From NCBI RefSeq assembly GCF_036059255.1, contig NZ_CP107947.1:3286001-3350000 (forward strand): 64,000 bases of DNA. The letters are read 5' to 3'. The first letter of the stretch is position 1; every line of letters begins with the position of its first letter. Below, piece by piece: positions 41,409-50,395 of the stretch. This stretch comes from Micromonospora sp. NBC_00389 (lineage in GTDB: Bacteria > Actinomycetota > Actinomycetes > Mycobacteriales > Micromonosporaceae). The notes below the pieces were generated by a model. It saw nothing but the letters and a program-made list of their open reading frames with translations, was not told the DNA's origin and made no database searches. A program made the position numbers and the translations under genes.

Positions 41409-41861
41409 TCAGAGGGCGAGCTTCATGCCCTCGTGGCTCGCCACGAAACCGAGGCCCAGGTAGAAGCGGTGTGCGTCCTGGCGGGTCTTGTCCGTGGTGA
41501 GCTGCACCAGCGCACAGCCGCGCTGCCGGGCCTGGTCGATGGCCCAGGTCATCAGCTCCCGGCCCAGCCCCTGGCCGCGCCGGTCGGACCGGACCCGGAC
41601 CGACTCGATCAGGGACCGCTCGGCGCCGTGCCGGCCGAGTCCGGGGATGTAGGTGATCTGGAGGCAGCCGACCAGCTCGCCGCCCTGCTCGGCGACGATC
41701 AGCTGGTTGCGCGGGTCGGAGCTGATGTCCGCGAACGCCCGCTCGTACGCCTCGTCGACCTCGGTGAAGTCACGGGCCTTGCCGAGGACGTCATCGGCGA
41801 GCAGGGCGATGACGGCGGGCAGGTCGGCCCGTACCGCCTCGCGGTAGATCATGTCGGTCAT
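41409..41861 (-). CDS. GNAT-family N-acetyltransferase
   Basis: A 150-residue acetyltransferase: YREAVRADLPAVIALLADD at the N-terminus, acetyl-CoA loop VRVRSDRRGQGLGRELM, and DAHRFYLGLGF near the end. Within GNATs it resembles small, single-domain protein or amine acetyltransferases; the substrate is unknown. The ATG at 41861 gives the standard length; the frame extends upstream to 41999 without support. Confidence 0.85.
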   Translation of the reverse strand: MTDMIYREAVRADLPAVIALLADDVLGKARDFTEVDEAYERAFADISSDPRNQLIVAEQGGELVGCLQITYIPGLGRHGAERSLIESVRVRSDRRGQGLGRELMTWAIDQARQRGCALVQLTTDKTRQDAHRFYLGLGFVASHEGMKLAL

Positions 41862-41935
41862 GCCGCTGAGCCTGGCACAGTGACGTCGGCGGATGGGTCG
41901 GTGCCGCTTGCCGGGAGGGGGCAGCATAGGGCGGC

Positions 41936-42448
41936 ATGGACCTTCTGTTCCTGCCGTTCCGGTGGATCTACCGGGCGTTGGTGTGGTTCGCGAACTCACC
42001 CCGCACGCTGATCACGTCGTATCTGCTGATGATCGTGGTGGCGGGGGTCATCTACGGCGAGGTCGAGCAGCGCAGCCCTGCCGACGCCGTCTGGTGGGCG
42101 GTGGTGACCGCGTCCACCGTCGGGTACGGCGACATCTCGCCGACCACCTGGGCGGGCCGGACGCTCGCCGCGCTGCTCATCTCGACCATGGTGTTGCTGG
42201 TGATCCCGCTGATCACCGCACACTTCGCCAGCCGGCTCATCGTCGATGACGACGCCTTCGTGCACGAGGAGCAGGAGCAGCTCAAGACCGACGTGCGGCG
42301 GATGCGGGCGCTGCTGGAGGAGATGGCCGCCCGGCAGGGCATCGAGCTGCCGCCGCTGCCGCCGACCCGGCCGGTCACCGAGCCGGGCAGCGTAGCCCGT
42401 CCCTGGGGACGGTCAGGTCGATCAGGTAGGCGTCCACCGCCGCGGTGA
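41936..42448 (+). CDS. Two-helix potassium channel-like protein
   Basis: A 170-residue membrane protein with the pore arrangement of KcsA-like channels: helix 1 (about 22-42), pore loop with the K+ selectivity filter TVGYGD (61-66), helix 2 (about 75-96), then a cytoplasmic coiled coil (about 103-130). Four subunits would form one pore. The last 25 codons overlap the 3' end of the converging peptidase gene, so the Arg/Pro-rich tail (RPWGRSGRSGRRPPPR) may be non-functional. Confidence 0.88.
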   Translation: MDLLFLPFRWIYRALVWFANSPRTLITSYLLMIVVAGVIYGEVEQRSPADAVWWAVVTASTVGYGDISPTTWAGRTLAALLISTMVLLVIPLITAHFASRLIVDDDAFVHEEQEQLKTDVRRMRALLEEMAARQGIELPPLPPTRPVTEPGSVARPWGRSGRSGRRPPPR

Positions 42449-43973
42449 TGCAGGAGGTCTGCGGGTAGGCGGTGTGCCCCTCGCCTTCCCAGGTGAGCAC
42501 CCGACCGACGCCCAGCATCGAGGCGAGCCGGGGGGTCTGTTCGTAGGGCGTCGCAGGATCGCCGGTGGTGCCGACCACCACGATGGGCGGCGCGCCGTTG
42601 GCCCGGCCGGTCGGGTACGGGTCCCGCCCGCCCGGCCACTCGACGCAGCTCAGCATGCCGACCGCCAGCGCCGGCCCGAACAGCGGGTACTTCGTGCGCC
42701 ACTGTGACTGCAACTGGCGGATCTGGGCCCGGCTCGGCTTCTCCGTCTCGTCGGTGCAGTTGATGGCGAGGTTGGCGTCGAACAGGTTCGAGTAGTGCCC
42801 GTCGCTCTCCCGCCCCGCGTACGCGTCGGCGAGCCGGAACACGTCCTTCGGGTCACCCTCGGCCAGCCGGTCGATCGCCCGGGCCAGCTCCTGCCAGCCG
42901 GACTCGGTGTAGAGCGAGGAGATGACCGCGTAGAAGACCCAGCCGGGAGTCGCCTCCCGCCCGTCGTCGCCGCGGACCGGCGAGACCCTGGCCTTGTCGA
43001 TGGCCGTCGTGACGGCGGCGCGCGCGTCCGGTGCGATCGGGCAGCGGTCGGCGGTCGCGGCGCACCAGCGGGTGAAGTTGTCGAAGGCCCGCTCGAAGCC
43101 GCGGGCCTGGCTCTCCGAGCTGGCCACCAGCCGCTGCTGCGGGTCGACCGCGCCGTCGAGCACCAGCGCCCGCACCCGCTGCGGGTAGAGCTGGGCGTAG
43201 ACGGCGCCGAGCAGGGTGCCGTACGAGTAGCCCAGGTAGGTGAGCTTGTCGTCGCCGACGGCGGCGCGGACCGCGTCCATGTCCCGGGCGGCCTGCTCGC
43301 TGCCGTACAGCGGCAACTGGTCGCCGTACCGGTCGCCGCAGCCGCGCCCGATCCGCTGGCTCAGCCCCACGAAGCCGTCGAACGCCGACTGGCTGGTCGG
43401 ATCCGGGTCGTAGCCGAAGCTGGCGTCCAGGTCGGCGTCGGAGATGCACTTGACCGGGCTGGACCGGGCCACCCCGCGCGGGTCGAAGCCGACGATGTCG
43501 AAGCGTTCGGTGATCGTGGTGGGCAGCCCACCGAACTGGGTGCCGAAGGAGAGGTAGACGGCGGTGTCGACGCCGGAGCCACCGGGACCACCCGGGTTGA
43601 TCACCAGCGAGCCGATCCGGTCCCGCTGCTTGGTGGATCGGGCGCGCAGCAGGGCGATCTCGAAGGTCTGCCCCGCGCCCGGGCCGGCGGTCGCCCCGCC
43701 GCCGGTGCCCCAGTCGCGCGGGACGGCGATCCGGGTGCACTCGTAGCGCATGTCCGGTGCGCCCCGCCCGACCAACTCGTCGGCCACCTCCGGGCAGGCT
43801 CGCCAGGTCGGGGAGCTGCCGGTTGGCGCCGCCTCGCCCTCCACCTCGGTGCGTGGCGCGAACGCCGGCAAGGTGCAGCCGGCGGTGAGCAGCGCGGCCA
43901 CGGCGAAGCCGGCGAGAGTGCGACGGACCCGGCGACTGGTCGCCATTCGAGGCTGGTCGGCGGTGCGGGTCAC
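42375..43973 (-). CDS. Secreted alpha/beta-hydrolase peptidase (tripeptidyl aminopeptidase-like lipoprotein)
   Basis: A 532-residue exported enzyme. The signal peptide has a lipobox (LLTAGC, Cys33). The hydrolase domain carries INPGGPGGSG (oxyanion region), the nucleophile elbow GYSYG with Ser250, and a C-terminal TAP-like segment with GDPATPYEQ and the catalytic-type histidine in GEGHTAYP. This is the SlpD/E or tripeptidyl aminopeptidase family of streptomycetes, which trims peptides outside the cell. The GTG at 43973 is favoured by GGAGG 5 bases upstream; an ATG at 43946 is the alternative. Confidence 0.9.
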   Translation of the reverse strand: MTRTADQPRMATSRRVRRTLAGFAVAALLTAGCTLPAFAPRTEVEGEAAPTGSSPTWRACPEVADELVGRGAPDMRYECTRIAVPRDWGTGGGATAGPGAGQTFEIALLRARSTKQRDRIGSLVINPGGPGGSGVDTAVYLSFGTQFGGLPTTITERFDIVGFDPRGVARSSPVKCISDADLDASFGYDPDPTSQSAFDGFVGLSQRIGRGCGDRYGDQLPLYGSEQAARDMDAVRAAVGDDKLTYLGYSYGTLLGAVYAQLYPQRVRALVLDGAVDPQQRLVASSESQARGFERAFDNFTRWCAATADRCPIAPDARAAVTTAIDKARVSPVRGDDGREATPGWVFYAVISSLYTESGWQELARAIDRLAEGDPKDVFRLADAYAGRESDGHYSNLFDANLAINCTDETEKPSRAQIRQLQSQWRTKYPLFGPALAVGMLSCVEWPGGRDPYPTGRANGAPPIVVVGTTGDPATPYEQTPRLASMLGVGRVLTWEGEGHTAYPQTSCITAAVDAYLIDLTVPRDGLRCPAR

Positions 43974-44004
43974 GTGGTCCTCCGGAGTCGAGTCGACGGC
44001 CAGG

Positions 44005-45120
44005 CTACGCGGGGCCGGTGGCGGCCCGGTCCACGGTGGCCGCCGGGTCGCCGCGCAGCACCTGGTCCACATCGAAGCGGATCGGGCGCTCGAGCTGGTC
44101 GTAGCGGCAGGAGCGAGGATCGCGGTCCGGCCGCCACCGGACGAACTGGGCGGTGTGCCGGAACCGTTCGCCCTCCATCGCGTCGTAACCCACCTCGACC
44201 ACCAGCTCCGGGCGCAGCGGCTCCCACTCCAGGTTCTTCGTGCCGGTCCACCGGCTCACCCCGCCCGGGATGCGCTGGCCGCGCTCGTGGTCACCGTGCA
44301 CCCACGGGTGCTCGCCGCCGGTGTCCCGGTAGGGCGCCAGCTCGTCGAGCAGCTCGGCCCGCCGGGCCATGCTGAACGAGGCGCTCACCCCCACGTGGTG
44401 CAGCACCCCCGCGTCGTCGTAGAGGCCGAGCAGCAGCGAGCCGACCACCGGGCCGGACTTGTGCCAGCGGAAGCCGGCCACCACCGCGTCCGCGGTGCGG
44501 GCGTGCTTGACCTTGAACATCAGCCGCTTACCCGGCTCGTACGGCAGGTCGGCCGGCTTGACGATCAGCCCGTCCAACCCGGCGCCCTCGAAGACGTCGA
44601 ACCACCGGCGGGCGGTCTCCGGGTCGGTGGTCACCTGGGTGACGTGCACGGGCGGGCGCACCCCGGACAGCGCCTCCACCAACCGCTCCCGGCGGCGCGA
44701 GTAGGGCTGGTCGACCAGGGCCTCGTCGCCGATGGCCAGCAGGTCGAAGGCGACGAAGTCGGCCGGGGTGGTCTCGGCCAGCAGCTTCACCCGGGACGCG
44801 GCCGGGTGGATGCGCTGGGCCAGCAGCTCGAAATCCAGCCGGGGCTGGCCGCCCGGGCCGTCCCGCCGGATCACGATCAGCTCCCCGTCGACCACGCACC
44901 GCTCGGGTAGCTGTCGGCGGGCCTGCTCGACCACCTCGGGGAAGTAGCGGGTCATCGACTTGCCGCCGCGGCTGGCCAGCTCCACCTCGTCGCCGTCGCG
45001 GAACACGATGCACCGGAACCCGTCCCACTTGGGCTCGTAGGTCACGCCGGGCGCGGTGGGCAGCTTGGGGACGCTCTTGGCCAGCATCGGCTCGACCGGA
45101 GGGTTGATCGGCAGGTCCAC
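44005..45120 (-). CDS. ATP-dependent DNA ligase (LigD ligase-domain / LigC type)
   Basis: A 371-residue ligase. The nucleotidyl-transfer lysine is Lys31 in EPKWDGFR; other motifs are DGELIV, FVAFDLLAIG, DGLIVKPADLPYEPGKR and KVKHARTADAVV, followed by an OB-fold. It seals nicks with ATP, typically in end joining together with Ku and LigD polymerase. In this genome the polymerase domain is a separate gene (21081-22118), so the LigD functions are split. GTG start at 45120. Confidence 0.92.
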   Translation of the reverse strand: MDLPINPPVEPMLAKSVPKLPTAPGVTYEPKWDGFRCIVFRDGDEVELASRGGKSMTRYFPEVVEQARRQLPERCVVDGELIVIRRDGPGGQPRLDFELLAQRIHPAASRVKLLAETTPADFVAFDLLAIGDEALVDQPYSRRRERLVEALSGVRPPVHVTQVTTDPETARRWFDVFEGAGLDGLIVKPADLPYEPGKRLMFKVKHARTADAVVAGFRWHKSGPVVGSLLLGLYDDAGVLHHVGVSASFSMARRAELLDELAPYRDTGGEHPWVHGDHERGQRIPGGVSRWTGTKNLEWEPLRPELVVEVGYDAMEGERFRHTAQFVRWRPDRDPRSCRYDQLERPIRFDVDQVLRGDPAATVDRAATGPA

Positions 45121-45255
45121 GGCGACCAGTCAATCAGACGGTGCCGACAGTCGTGAGGCAGATCACCGTGGGTGCCGGGGTGGCGTGTCCGCCCGCGCGC
45201 CGCTCGTCCCGACCGGGCGAATCAGATAGCCGCAGGTCAGAGCTAGTTTCGCGAG

Positions 45256-45468
45256 GTGTCCGAGTGGGTCTGTGACTGCTGCGGGCGGTGGCGGGTGAGC
45301 GTCGAGCTGATCCGGGGCCGCTACCGGTACCGGCTGGTCCGTCGCTACCCGGAGCAGTTCGGCGGCGGCAAGAACGTGCTCGGCGAGGTCGGGTCGGTGC
45401 CGGAGTTGGCGGAGCTGCTGCGTCGGCGTACCCCGCTCACCCTGGCCGACCTGCGCGAAGCCGCCTGA
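45256..45468 (+). CDS. Small conserved-looking protein with CDCCG motif
   Basis: A 70-residue protein starting with GTG: SEWVCDCCGRWRVSVELIRG ..., with three N-terminal cysteines and a C-terminal helical part (ELAELLRRRTPLTLADLREA). It may bind a metal through CDCC, but no second Cys pair is present. Function is unknown. It diverges from the ligase gene. Confidence 0.6.
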   Translation: MSEWVCDCCGRWRVSVELIRGRYRYRLVRRYPEQFGGGKNVLGEVGSVPELAELLRRRTPLTLADLREAA

Positions 45469-45585
45469 TTCCCGGCGGCGCTTCCGCAGCATGGCCGGCC
45501 AGTGGTTGCCCGGGTCACTATCCGTCGGGCAGCCTCGTCTCCATGGCGCGGTGTCGCCGGGCGGCGCCGCCGGGGAGGAGACGCG

Positions 45586-46008
45586 ATGCGGTTCGAAGCC
45601 GGTACGGAGATCGCCGCCGACGCCCAGCGGGTGTGGGCGGTGCTGATCGACGTACAGCGGTGGCCCGAGTGGACGGCCTCGGTGAGCCAGATCGAACGGG
45701 GAGAGCCGGGGCCGCTCACCGTCGGCGCGACCGCGCGGTTGACGCAGCCAAAGCTGCGGCCGGCGGTGTGGCGGGTCACCGAGCTGACCGACGGGCGCGA
45801 CTTCACCTGGGTCTCCGAGGCCCCCGGCGTGCGGACCCGGGCGGAGCACCGGTTGCTGCCGCTGCCCGACGGGCGTACCCGGGTCGAGCTGGCCATCGCG
45901 CAGTCCGGGCCGCTGGCCGGGCCGGTCGGCTGGCTGTACGGCGGTCTGCTCCGCCGCTACCTGCGACTGGAGGCCGACGGGCTCAAGCGCCGGAGCGAGC
46001 TGGGCTGA
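45586..46008 (+). CDS. SRPBCC-family polyketide cyclase/dehydrase-like protein
   Basis: A 140-residue START/Bet-v1-like protein. Family signs are the opening AADAQRVWAVLIDVQRWPEW, the central GATARLTQP and the C-terminal long helix (RYLRLEADGLKRRSEL). Such proteins bind hydrophobic ligands; the substrate is unknown. GGGAGGAG precedes the ATG at 45586. Its 3' end overlaps the converging acetyltransferase gene by 26 bases. Confidence 0.85.
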   Translation: MRFEAGTEIAADAQRVWAVLIDVQRWPEWTASVSQIERGEPGPLTVGATARLTQPKLRPAVWRVTELTDGRDFTWVSEAPGVRTRAEHRLLPLPDGRTRVELAIAQSGPLAGPVGWLYGGLLRRYLRLEADGLKRRSELG

Positions 46009-46477
46009 CCGCCGGCTTCTCCAGCACGGCCAACCGGATGCCGTTCGGGTCCGGCCGGTGCGCCACGATCCGGTAGCCGTGCCGTTGGTACAGCCGCACG
46101 TTGCGGGCGCTGTCCGCGCCGGTGAACAGGGTGAACAGGGCCACCCGGGGCGGGCAGGCCGCCTCGATCGCAGCGAGCAGCCGACCCCCGACGCCCCGCC
46201 CCTGCTGGTCCGGGGCGACCGACAGCCGCCCGACGTGCGCGGTGTCCCCGTCGAGGTGGGCCCGCACGGAGCCGACCAGCCGGTGCCCCAGCCGGGCGGC
46301 GAGCACGGTGGTCGGACCGGTCAACACCGCCCTGACCTCGTCCAGTGTCTCGGTCAACGGCGGCAGGAACGGATCGGTGTAGTGCTGCGCCTCGGTCAGG
46401 TACGCGGCGCGCTGCACGGTGAGGATCTCGCCGGCGTCCGCGACACCGGCCGGGACGATGCTCGCCTCGACGCTCAT
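45983..46477 (-). CDS. GNAT-family N-acetyltransferase
   Basis: A 164-residue acetyltransferase: VGRLSVAPDQQGRGVGGRLL is the acetyl-CoA-binding loop, and SARNVRLYQRHGYRIV the C-terminal GNAT segment. It also has the LTEAQHYTDPFLPPLTET segment seen in several actinobacterial GNATs. Substrate unknown. Confidence 0.85.
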   Translation of the reverse strand: MSVEASIVPAGVADAGEILTVQRAAYLTEAQHYTDPFLPPLTETLDEVRAVLTGPTTVLAARLGHRLVGSVRAHLDGDTAHVGRLSVAPDQQGRGVGGRLLAAIEAACPPRVALFTLFTGADSARNVRLYQRHGYRIVAHRPDPNGIRLAVLEKPAVSPARSGA

Positions 46478-46545
46478 CCGGGCAGCACACCACAGCCGCC
46501 GCCGTCCTCGACCGGCGGCCCACCCGGCCGGCCGTACCCTGACGC

Positions 46546-47076
46546 ATGTCCAGACGAGGTCGAGGGGGAGCGGTGGCCGAGCTGACGTACCCGGAGGTGG
46601 GCCGGACCCGGCACGGGTCGCTGCCCGGCGGGTACCACCACCTGCGCCACCGGTACCCGCTGCCGGCCGGCTGTTTCGAGGTCGCGGCCGAGGCGGTGCT
46701 GAGCTGGCGGCTGCACCGCGCCGCCGGGGTCCGGATGCGCACCGACGCCCCGCGCGCCACCGAGGGCGTGCTGGTGACAGCCGGCCTGGGTGTCGGTCCG
46801 GCCCGCATCTGGGGGCCCTGCCGGGTGGTCTGGAGCGAGGAGTCGCCGGGTCTCGCCGGCTTCGGCTACGGCACCCTGCCCGGGCATCCGGAGCGCGGCG
46901 AGGAGGCGTTCGTGGTCGGCCGCGACGACGCCGGCGCGGTCTGGTTCGAGGTGCGGGCGTTCAGCCGCCCGGACCGCTGGTTGACCCGCGCCGCCGGCCC
47001 GGCCGTGCAAGCCGTGCAGCACACGTACGCCTGGTGGCTCGGCCGCACCCTGCGCCGGCTCTGCGCGGGCCGCTGA
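46546..47076 (+). CDS. DUF1990 family protein
   Basis: A 176-residue protein matching the DUF1990 pattern: LTYPEVGRTR near the start, GYHHLRHR, then FGYGTLPGHPERGEEAFVV and a C-terminal RAFSRPDRWLTRAAGP segment. The family is a small, SRPBCC-like fold of unknown function, sometimes fused to or near lipid-binding proteins. ATG at 46546 is used; a GTG at 46573 with GGGGGAG upstream is possible and would remove nine residues. Confidence 0.85.
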   Translation: MSRRGRGGAVAELTYPEVGRTRHGSLPGGYHHLRHRYPLPAGCFEVAAEAVLSWRLHRAAGVRMRTDAPRATEGVLVTAGLGVGPARIWGPCRVVWSEESPGLAGFGYGTLPGHPERGEEAFVVGRDDAGAVWFEVRAFSRPDRWLTRAAGPAVQAVQHTYAWWLGRTLRRLCAGR

Positions 47077-47105
47077 CCAGCCGGCTGCTCAGGACCGCCG
47101 GCTGC

Positions 47106-48026
47106 TCAGAACCGGGCGAACGAGCGGATCGGGGCGCGAGGACCGTACTTCGGTGCCTGGATGCCGGCGGCCTCCAGCAGCAGGCACACCCGGCCCCGGT
47201 GGCCCCGGAACGGCTCCAGCAGGGCCAGCATCCGAGCGTCGTCACCCCGTGGCTCGCCGGCGAGGGCCCAGGCCACCGTGTTCGGGATGTGGTAGTCGCC
47301 GACGCTGACCGCGTCCGGGTCGCCGTAGGCGGTCCGGACCACCTCGGCGGCGGTCCACGGCCCGATGCCGGCGACGGCGGTCAGCCGGCGGGTGGCCTCG
47401 GTGGCGTCGGCGCAGCGCTCCAACCGGTCGGCGAGCGCGGCTACGCGGCGCAGCGTGTCGGCGCGGCGCTGCTCGACCCCGAACGGGTGGAACACCCAGT
47501 ACGGGGTGGCGGCCACCGCGGCGGCCTCGGGCGGCAGCAGCAGCGGTTGCAGCGGACCGGGCGCCGGCTCGCGGAAGTGCCGCACGGTCGCCGAGTACGC
47601 CCGGTACGCCTCCTTGCCGGTGACCTTCTGCTCGAAGACCGCGCGCAGCAGCCGGGGGAAGACCTGCCCGGTGGCCGGCATCCGCAGCCCGCGATGCTCC
47701 CGGGCCAGCCGGGCGACCAGGGGGTGCGTCGCGGCCAGCTCGGCGAACCCGGTCAAGTCGTCGCGGAGCCCCGCGATCGCGTCCGCGCGGGCCAGCACGT
47801 GCTCGGCACCCGGCCCGTAGCCCTCGGCCACCAGCTCGCCGCCGGCTGGCCGCAGGGCGAGGGTTGCCGGTCCGTCCGGCGTGCGGGTGGCCCACCAGAA
47901 GGTGCCGGCGGCGACACGGGCGCACGGGTCGTACGGGCTGAAGGTGAGCGCACGGACCGACGCGGCCAGCCGGTAGCCGACCGGCGGGTGCAGCACCCGG
48001 GTCGCGGCGGGCTCGGTCTCGGTCAC
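47106..48026 (-). CDS. DNA-3-methyladenine glycosylase II-like (HhH-GPD)
   Basis: A 306-residue base-excision repair enzyme of the AlkA type. An N-terminal beta domain (about 15-95) precedes the helical core; the helix-hairpin-helix is LTAVAGIGPWTAAEVV (215-230) and the catalytic aspartate is Asp244 in SVGDYHIPN. It would remove alkylated purines from DNA. No Ada or methyltransferase domain is fused. Confidence 0.88.
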   Translation of the reverse strand: MTETEPAATRVLHPPVGYRLAASVRALTFSPYDPCARVAAGTFWWATRTPDGPATLALRPAGGELVAEGYGPGAEHVLARADAIAGLRDDLTGFAELAATHPLVARLAREHRGLRMPATGQVFPRLLRAVFEQKVTGKEAYRAYSATVRHFREPAPGPLQPLLLPPEAAAVAATPYWVFHPFGVEQRRADTLRRVAALADRLERCADATEATRRLTAVAGIGPWTAAEVVRTAYGDPDAVSVGDYHIPNTVAWALAGEPRGDDARMLALLEPFRGHRGRVCLLLEAAGIQAPKYGPRAPIRSFARF

Positions 48027-48096
48027 CCCGCCACTCTGCCAGGTCCCGCCGCGACGTCGGAGCCCGCCGTGCCCGTCATCCCTGCGCAGAGCGGGG

Positions 48097-48133
48097 GCGG
48101 GACGCCGGCACCACCGGTATGCCGACGTCCCGC
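48097..48133 (-). terminator. Hairpin after the lipoprotein gene
   Basis: A 14-bp stem with one mismatch (48097-48110 with 48120-48133) and a 9-base loop lies about 70 bases past the stop of the lipoprotein gene on the minus strand. It would separate that gene from the glycosylase gene downstream. Confidence 0.55.
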
Positions 48134-48200
48134 GTACGACGGTGGCCAGCCGCGCCCTCCCCGGCTGCGACCGACCACCGCGTCCTCGTGGTGAACGTGC

Positions 48201-48851
48201 TCAGTACGAGTAGCCCGAGCTACCGGCGTCGCCCGTCCCGCTGTCGGCCGGCGGGGCGACCGCCTTCGGCGTCGAGGTGGGCAGGCAGCTCAGGTTCTTC
48301 TTGCCGTCCGGCTGGACCACGAACCAGGTGCCGCCGACGGCCTGGCCCTTCCACTGGCCGGGCTTCTTGTCGCCGATGTAGCGGTACACCGGCCAGCCGC
48401 CGACGGTGAGTTGACGGGTGCCGTCCTGCCGGGTGACGCTGCCGACCTTGTCGTCGGAGACGCCGGTGAGCTGCGGGTTGCCGTCGGTCAGTGCCGGCGG
48501 CCACACCTGCGCGCACTTGTCGACGCAGTTCGACGCGGGCGGGTCGGCGGTGTCCTTGTCGAAGCGGTACAGGATCCAGCCGTCCTGGTCCGTGACCACG
48601 CTGCCCATCCGGGCGACCTTCTTGCCGATCAACTGCTCGGTCAGGTCGACGTTCGCGGGCGGCGGCGCGTCGGCCACCGGGGCCTCCGCAGACGCCGAGG
48701 CCTCGGGTTCAGCCGTTGCGGTGGGCTCGGCCGCAGCGACGGCGACCGGCTCGGCCGCGCCCGGGTTCGCCCCGTCGTAACCCGCGGGAGCGCAGGCCGT
48801 TAGTGCGACCATCGCGCTCACGACGATGACGGTCCGCTTCATCTGTGCCAC
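48201..48851 (-). CDS. Repeat-containing lipoprotein (SCO0930 type)
   Basis: A 216-residue exported lipoprotein. The lipobox is ALTAC; an Ala/Pro/Glu-rich linker (about 30-65) precedes two copies of the secreted 'Lipoprotein_15' repeat: GWILYRFDKDTADPPASNCV ... CAQVWPP and TVGGWPVYRYIGDKKPGQWK. In S. coelicolor the related SCO0930 is exported under ECF sigma control (from memory). Role unknown. The start is GTG 48851 with GGAGG just before; ATG 48842 is an alternative. Confidence 0.88.
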   Translation of the reverse strand: MAQMKRTVIVVSAMVALTACAPAGYDGANPGAAEPVAVAAAEPTATAEPEASASAEAPVADAPPPANVDLTEQLIGKKVARMGSVVTDQDGWILYRFDKDTADPPASNCVDKCAQVWPPALTDGNPQLTGVSDDKVGSVTRQDGTRQLTVGGWPVYRYIGDKKPGQWKGQAVGGTWFVVQPDGKKNLSCLPTSTPKAVAPPADSGTGDAGSSGYSY

Positions 48852-48877
48852 GTGCCCTCCTCATTCTTGGCAGTTCA

Positions 48878-48905
48878 CCCATAGGTACGGCAGGAGAGCT
48901 GTCAA
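48878..48905 (-). promoter_or_regulatory. Promoter candidate of the lipoprotein gene
   Basis: On the minus strand a perfect TTGACA (48900-48905) is followed after 16 bases by TATGGG (48878-48883), 27 bases before the GTG. The zone upstream (48905-48960) is AT-rich for this genome. This is a vegetative-type promoter candidate. Confidence 0.5.
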
Positions 48906-49055
48906 GGTTGAAGTAGTAACAGTGGTCAATTTCACTTGAATTGGTTGAACCGATTCGGGCGGTCGTCCGTATGGCACTGCACGGGACCGTTCCCACACAA
49001 CGACAGATCGGCGCCGGTCATTGTGAAAATGGCCGGCGCCGACGCGGTACGCGAC

Positions 49056-49838
49056 TTACATCGGCACCGTGACCAGCGGGCTGGCCACCCCGTTGCCGTC
49101 CACCGACTGCACCTGGAGCTGCTTGATGTCGCCGACCGGAGCCGATGTCGAGGCGCTCAGTTCGAGACCCTGTGGCCGGGTGTTGGTGCCGTAACCGCCG
49201 GCCGGCACCGACCAGGTGGAGATCACCTCGGTGGAGGCGTTCTTGCGCACCACCACCAATCGGCAGGTCCGCGGGCCGGGCAATTTCCGCAGGTTGAAGT
49301 TGATCCGGGTGCCGTAATCCCGGGTGACCAGGAACATCGTCGTCTGCACGCCCGTGGTCGGGTCGGTGGCGTCGACCTGGTCGCCCTCCTCCTCGGTGCC
49401 GCCGACGCCCGGGCCGGTCGGCCCGCCCGTCGGTCCGCCGGTCGGCGGATCGTTCGCCGGCGCGCTCGGCGTCGACTCGGCGAGCACCCCCGGCGGCTCG
49501 CTGTCGGCCAGGCTGACGAAGCCGAACCCGGTCAGGCCGCCGAGCACCACCACCGCCGCAGCGGTGGCGAGCATTTGGCGGAACCGGGTGCGCCGCCGGT
49601 CGGCCCGGACCGCGACCAGCGTCCGGTCCAGCAACGCGGGGTCGGTGGCGGTCTGCTCCAGCGCCATCATCGTCTCGCCGTCGATGTCGGAGAGCAGCCC
49701 GACCACCGGCACCATCGTCTCCAGCTCGGCCGCGCACGCCCAGCAGGTGGCGAGATGCTCCTCGAACCGCTCGGTGTCCTGCTCGTCGAGTACGCCGAGC
49801 GCGTACGCGGCGACGTCCATATGTTCTGGCCGGCTCAT
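49056..49838 (-). CDS. Zinc-finger anti-sigma factor
   Basis: A 260-residue membrane regulator. The N-terminal ZAS domain has the HxxxCxxC motif (His28, Cys32, Cys35 in EHLATCWAC), one membrane helix (about 90-109, MLATAAAVVVLGGLTGFGFV), a Pro/Gly/Thr linker and an extracytoplasmic beta-rich domain (about 160-260). It should hold the sigma factor encoded by the overlapping gene (ATGA) until an envelope signal causes release. Confidence 0.9.
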   Translation of the reverse strand: MSRPEHMDVAAYALGVLDEQDTERFEEHLATCWACAAELETMVPVVGLLSDIDGETMMALEQTATDPALLDRTLVAVRADRRRTRFRQMLATAAAVVVLGGLTGFGFVSLADSEPPGVLAESTPSAPANDPPTGGPTGGPTGPGVGGTEEEGDQVDATDPTTGVQTTMFLVTRDYGTRINFNLRKLPGPRTCRLVVVRKNASTEVISTWSVPAGGYGTNTRPQGLELSASTSAPVGDIKQLQVQSVDGNGVASPLVTVPM

Positions 49839-50395
49839 TCTGTCACCCCCCGTTCCTGCAGAGCCGTGCGAAGCGCACGCAGCGCGTAGTAGACCCGTGA
49901 CTTGGCGGTGCCGAGTGGAAGCCCCAACTCCTCGGCGGCCTCCGGCACTGTCCGCCCCCGGAAGTACGTCGAGATCAGAATCTCGCGGTGCGACTGGCTC
50001 AGCGTACGTAGTGCGTCCGCCACCGTCATGGTGCGCAGCACCCGGTCGGTGCTGTCCGCCTCGGCGAACGCGGTCAGGTCCCGGTCGTACGTCTCCGGCG
50101 GCCGGGCCTGCTCACTGCGGTGCTCGTCGATGGCGATGCGGCGGGCCACGGTGACCAGCCACGGCCGCAGCGAACCCTGTCCCTGCGCCCCGAGGCGGTG
50201 CGCGTTGCGCCAGGCCCGCAGCAGTGTCTCCTGGACGATGTCCTCCGCGCGCTGCCGGTCCCCCCCGGTGAGCCGCATGACGAACATCAGCAACGGACCG
50301 GCGTGCTCGGCGTAGAGCAGCCGGATCAACTGGTCGGAGTGGCTCGCCTCGGTTGACGTCGCCTGATGGCGCCCGGGCGCCGGTCGCGGCGTCAC
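49835..50395 (-). CDS. ECF RNA polymerase sigma factor (SigL-like)
   Basis: A 186-residue sigma factor. Region 2: LLYAEHAGPLLMFVMRLTGG ... DIVQETLLRAWRN; region 4: LSQSHREILISTYFRGRTVP ... GLPLGTAKSRVYYALRALR. Its layout with a ZAS anti-sigma gene matches SigL-RslA-type pairs. I use the GTG at 50395; the frame is open to 50554 but the extra residues look non-coding. The pair is co-translated (ATGA overlap). Confidence 0.88.
   Translation of the reverse strand: MTPRPAPGRHQATSTEASHSDQLIRLLYAEHAGPLLMFVMRLTGGDRQRAEDIVQETLLRAWRNAHRLGAQGQGSLRPWLVTVARRIAIDEHRSEQARPPETYDRDLTAFAEADSTDRVLRTMTVADALRTLSQSHREILISTYFRGRTVPEAAEELGLPLGTAKSRVYYALRALRTALQERGVTE

Noticed and set aside
40831..41463. Repetitive frame in the gap after the ABC operon
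   Set aside because: Its residues follow the DNA repeats (15-, 17- and 28-bp units), there is no ribosome site, and the end runs into the acetyltransferase gene.
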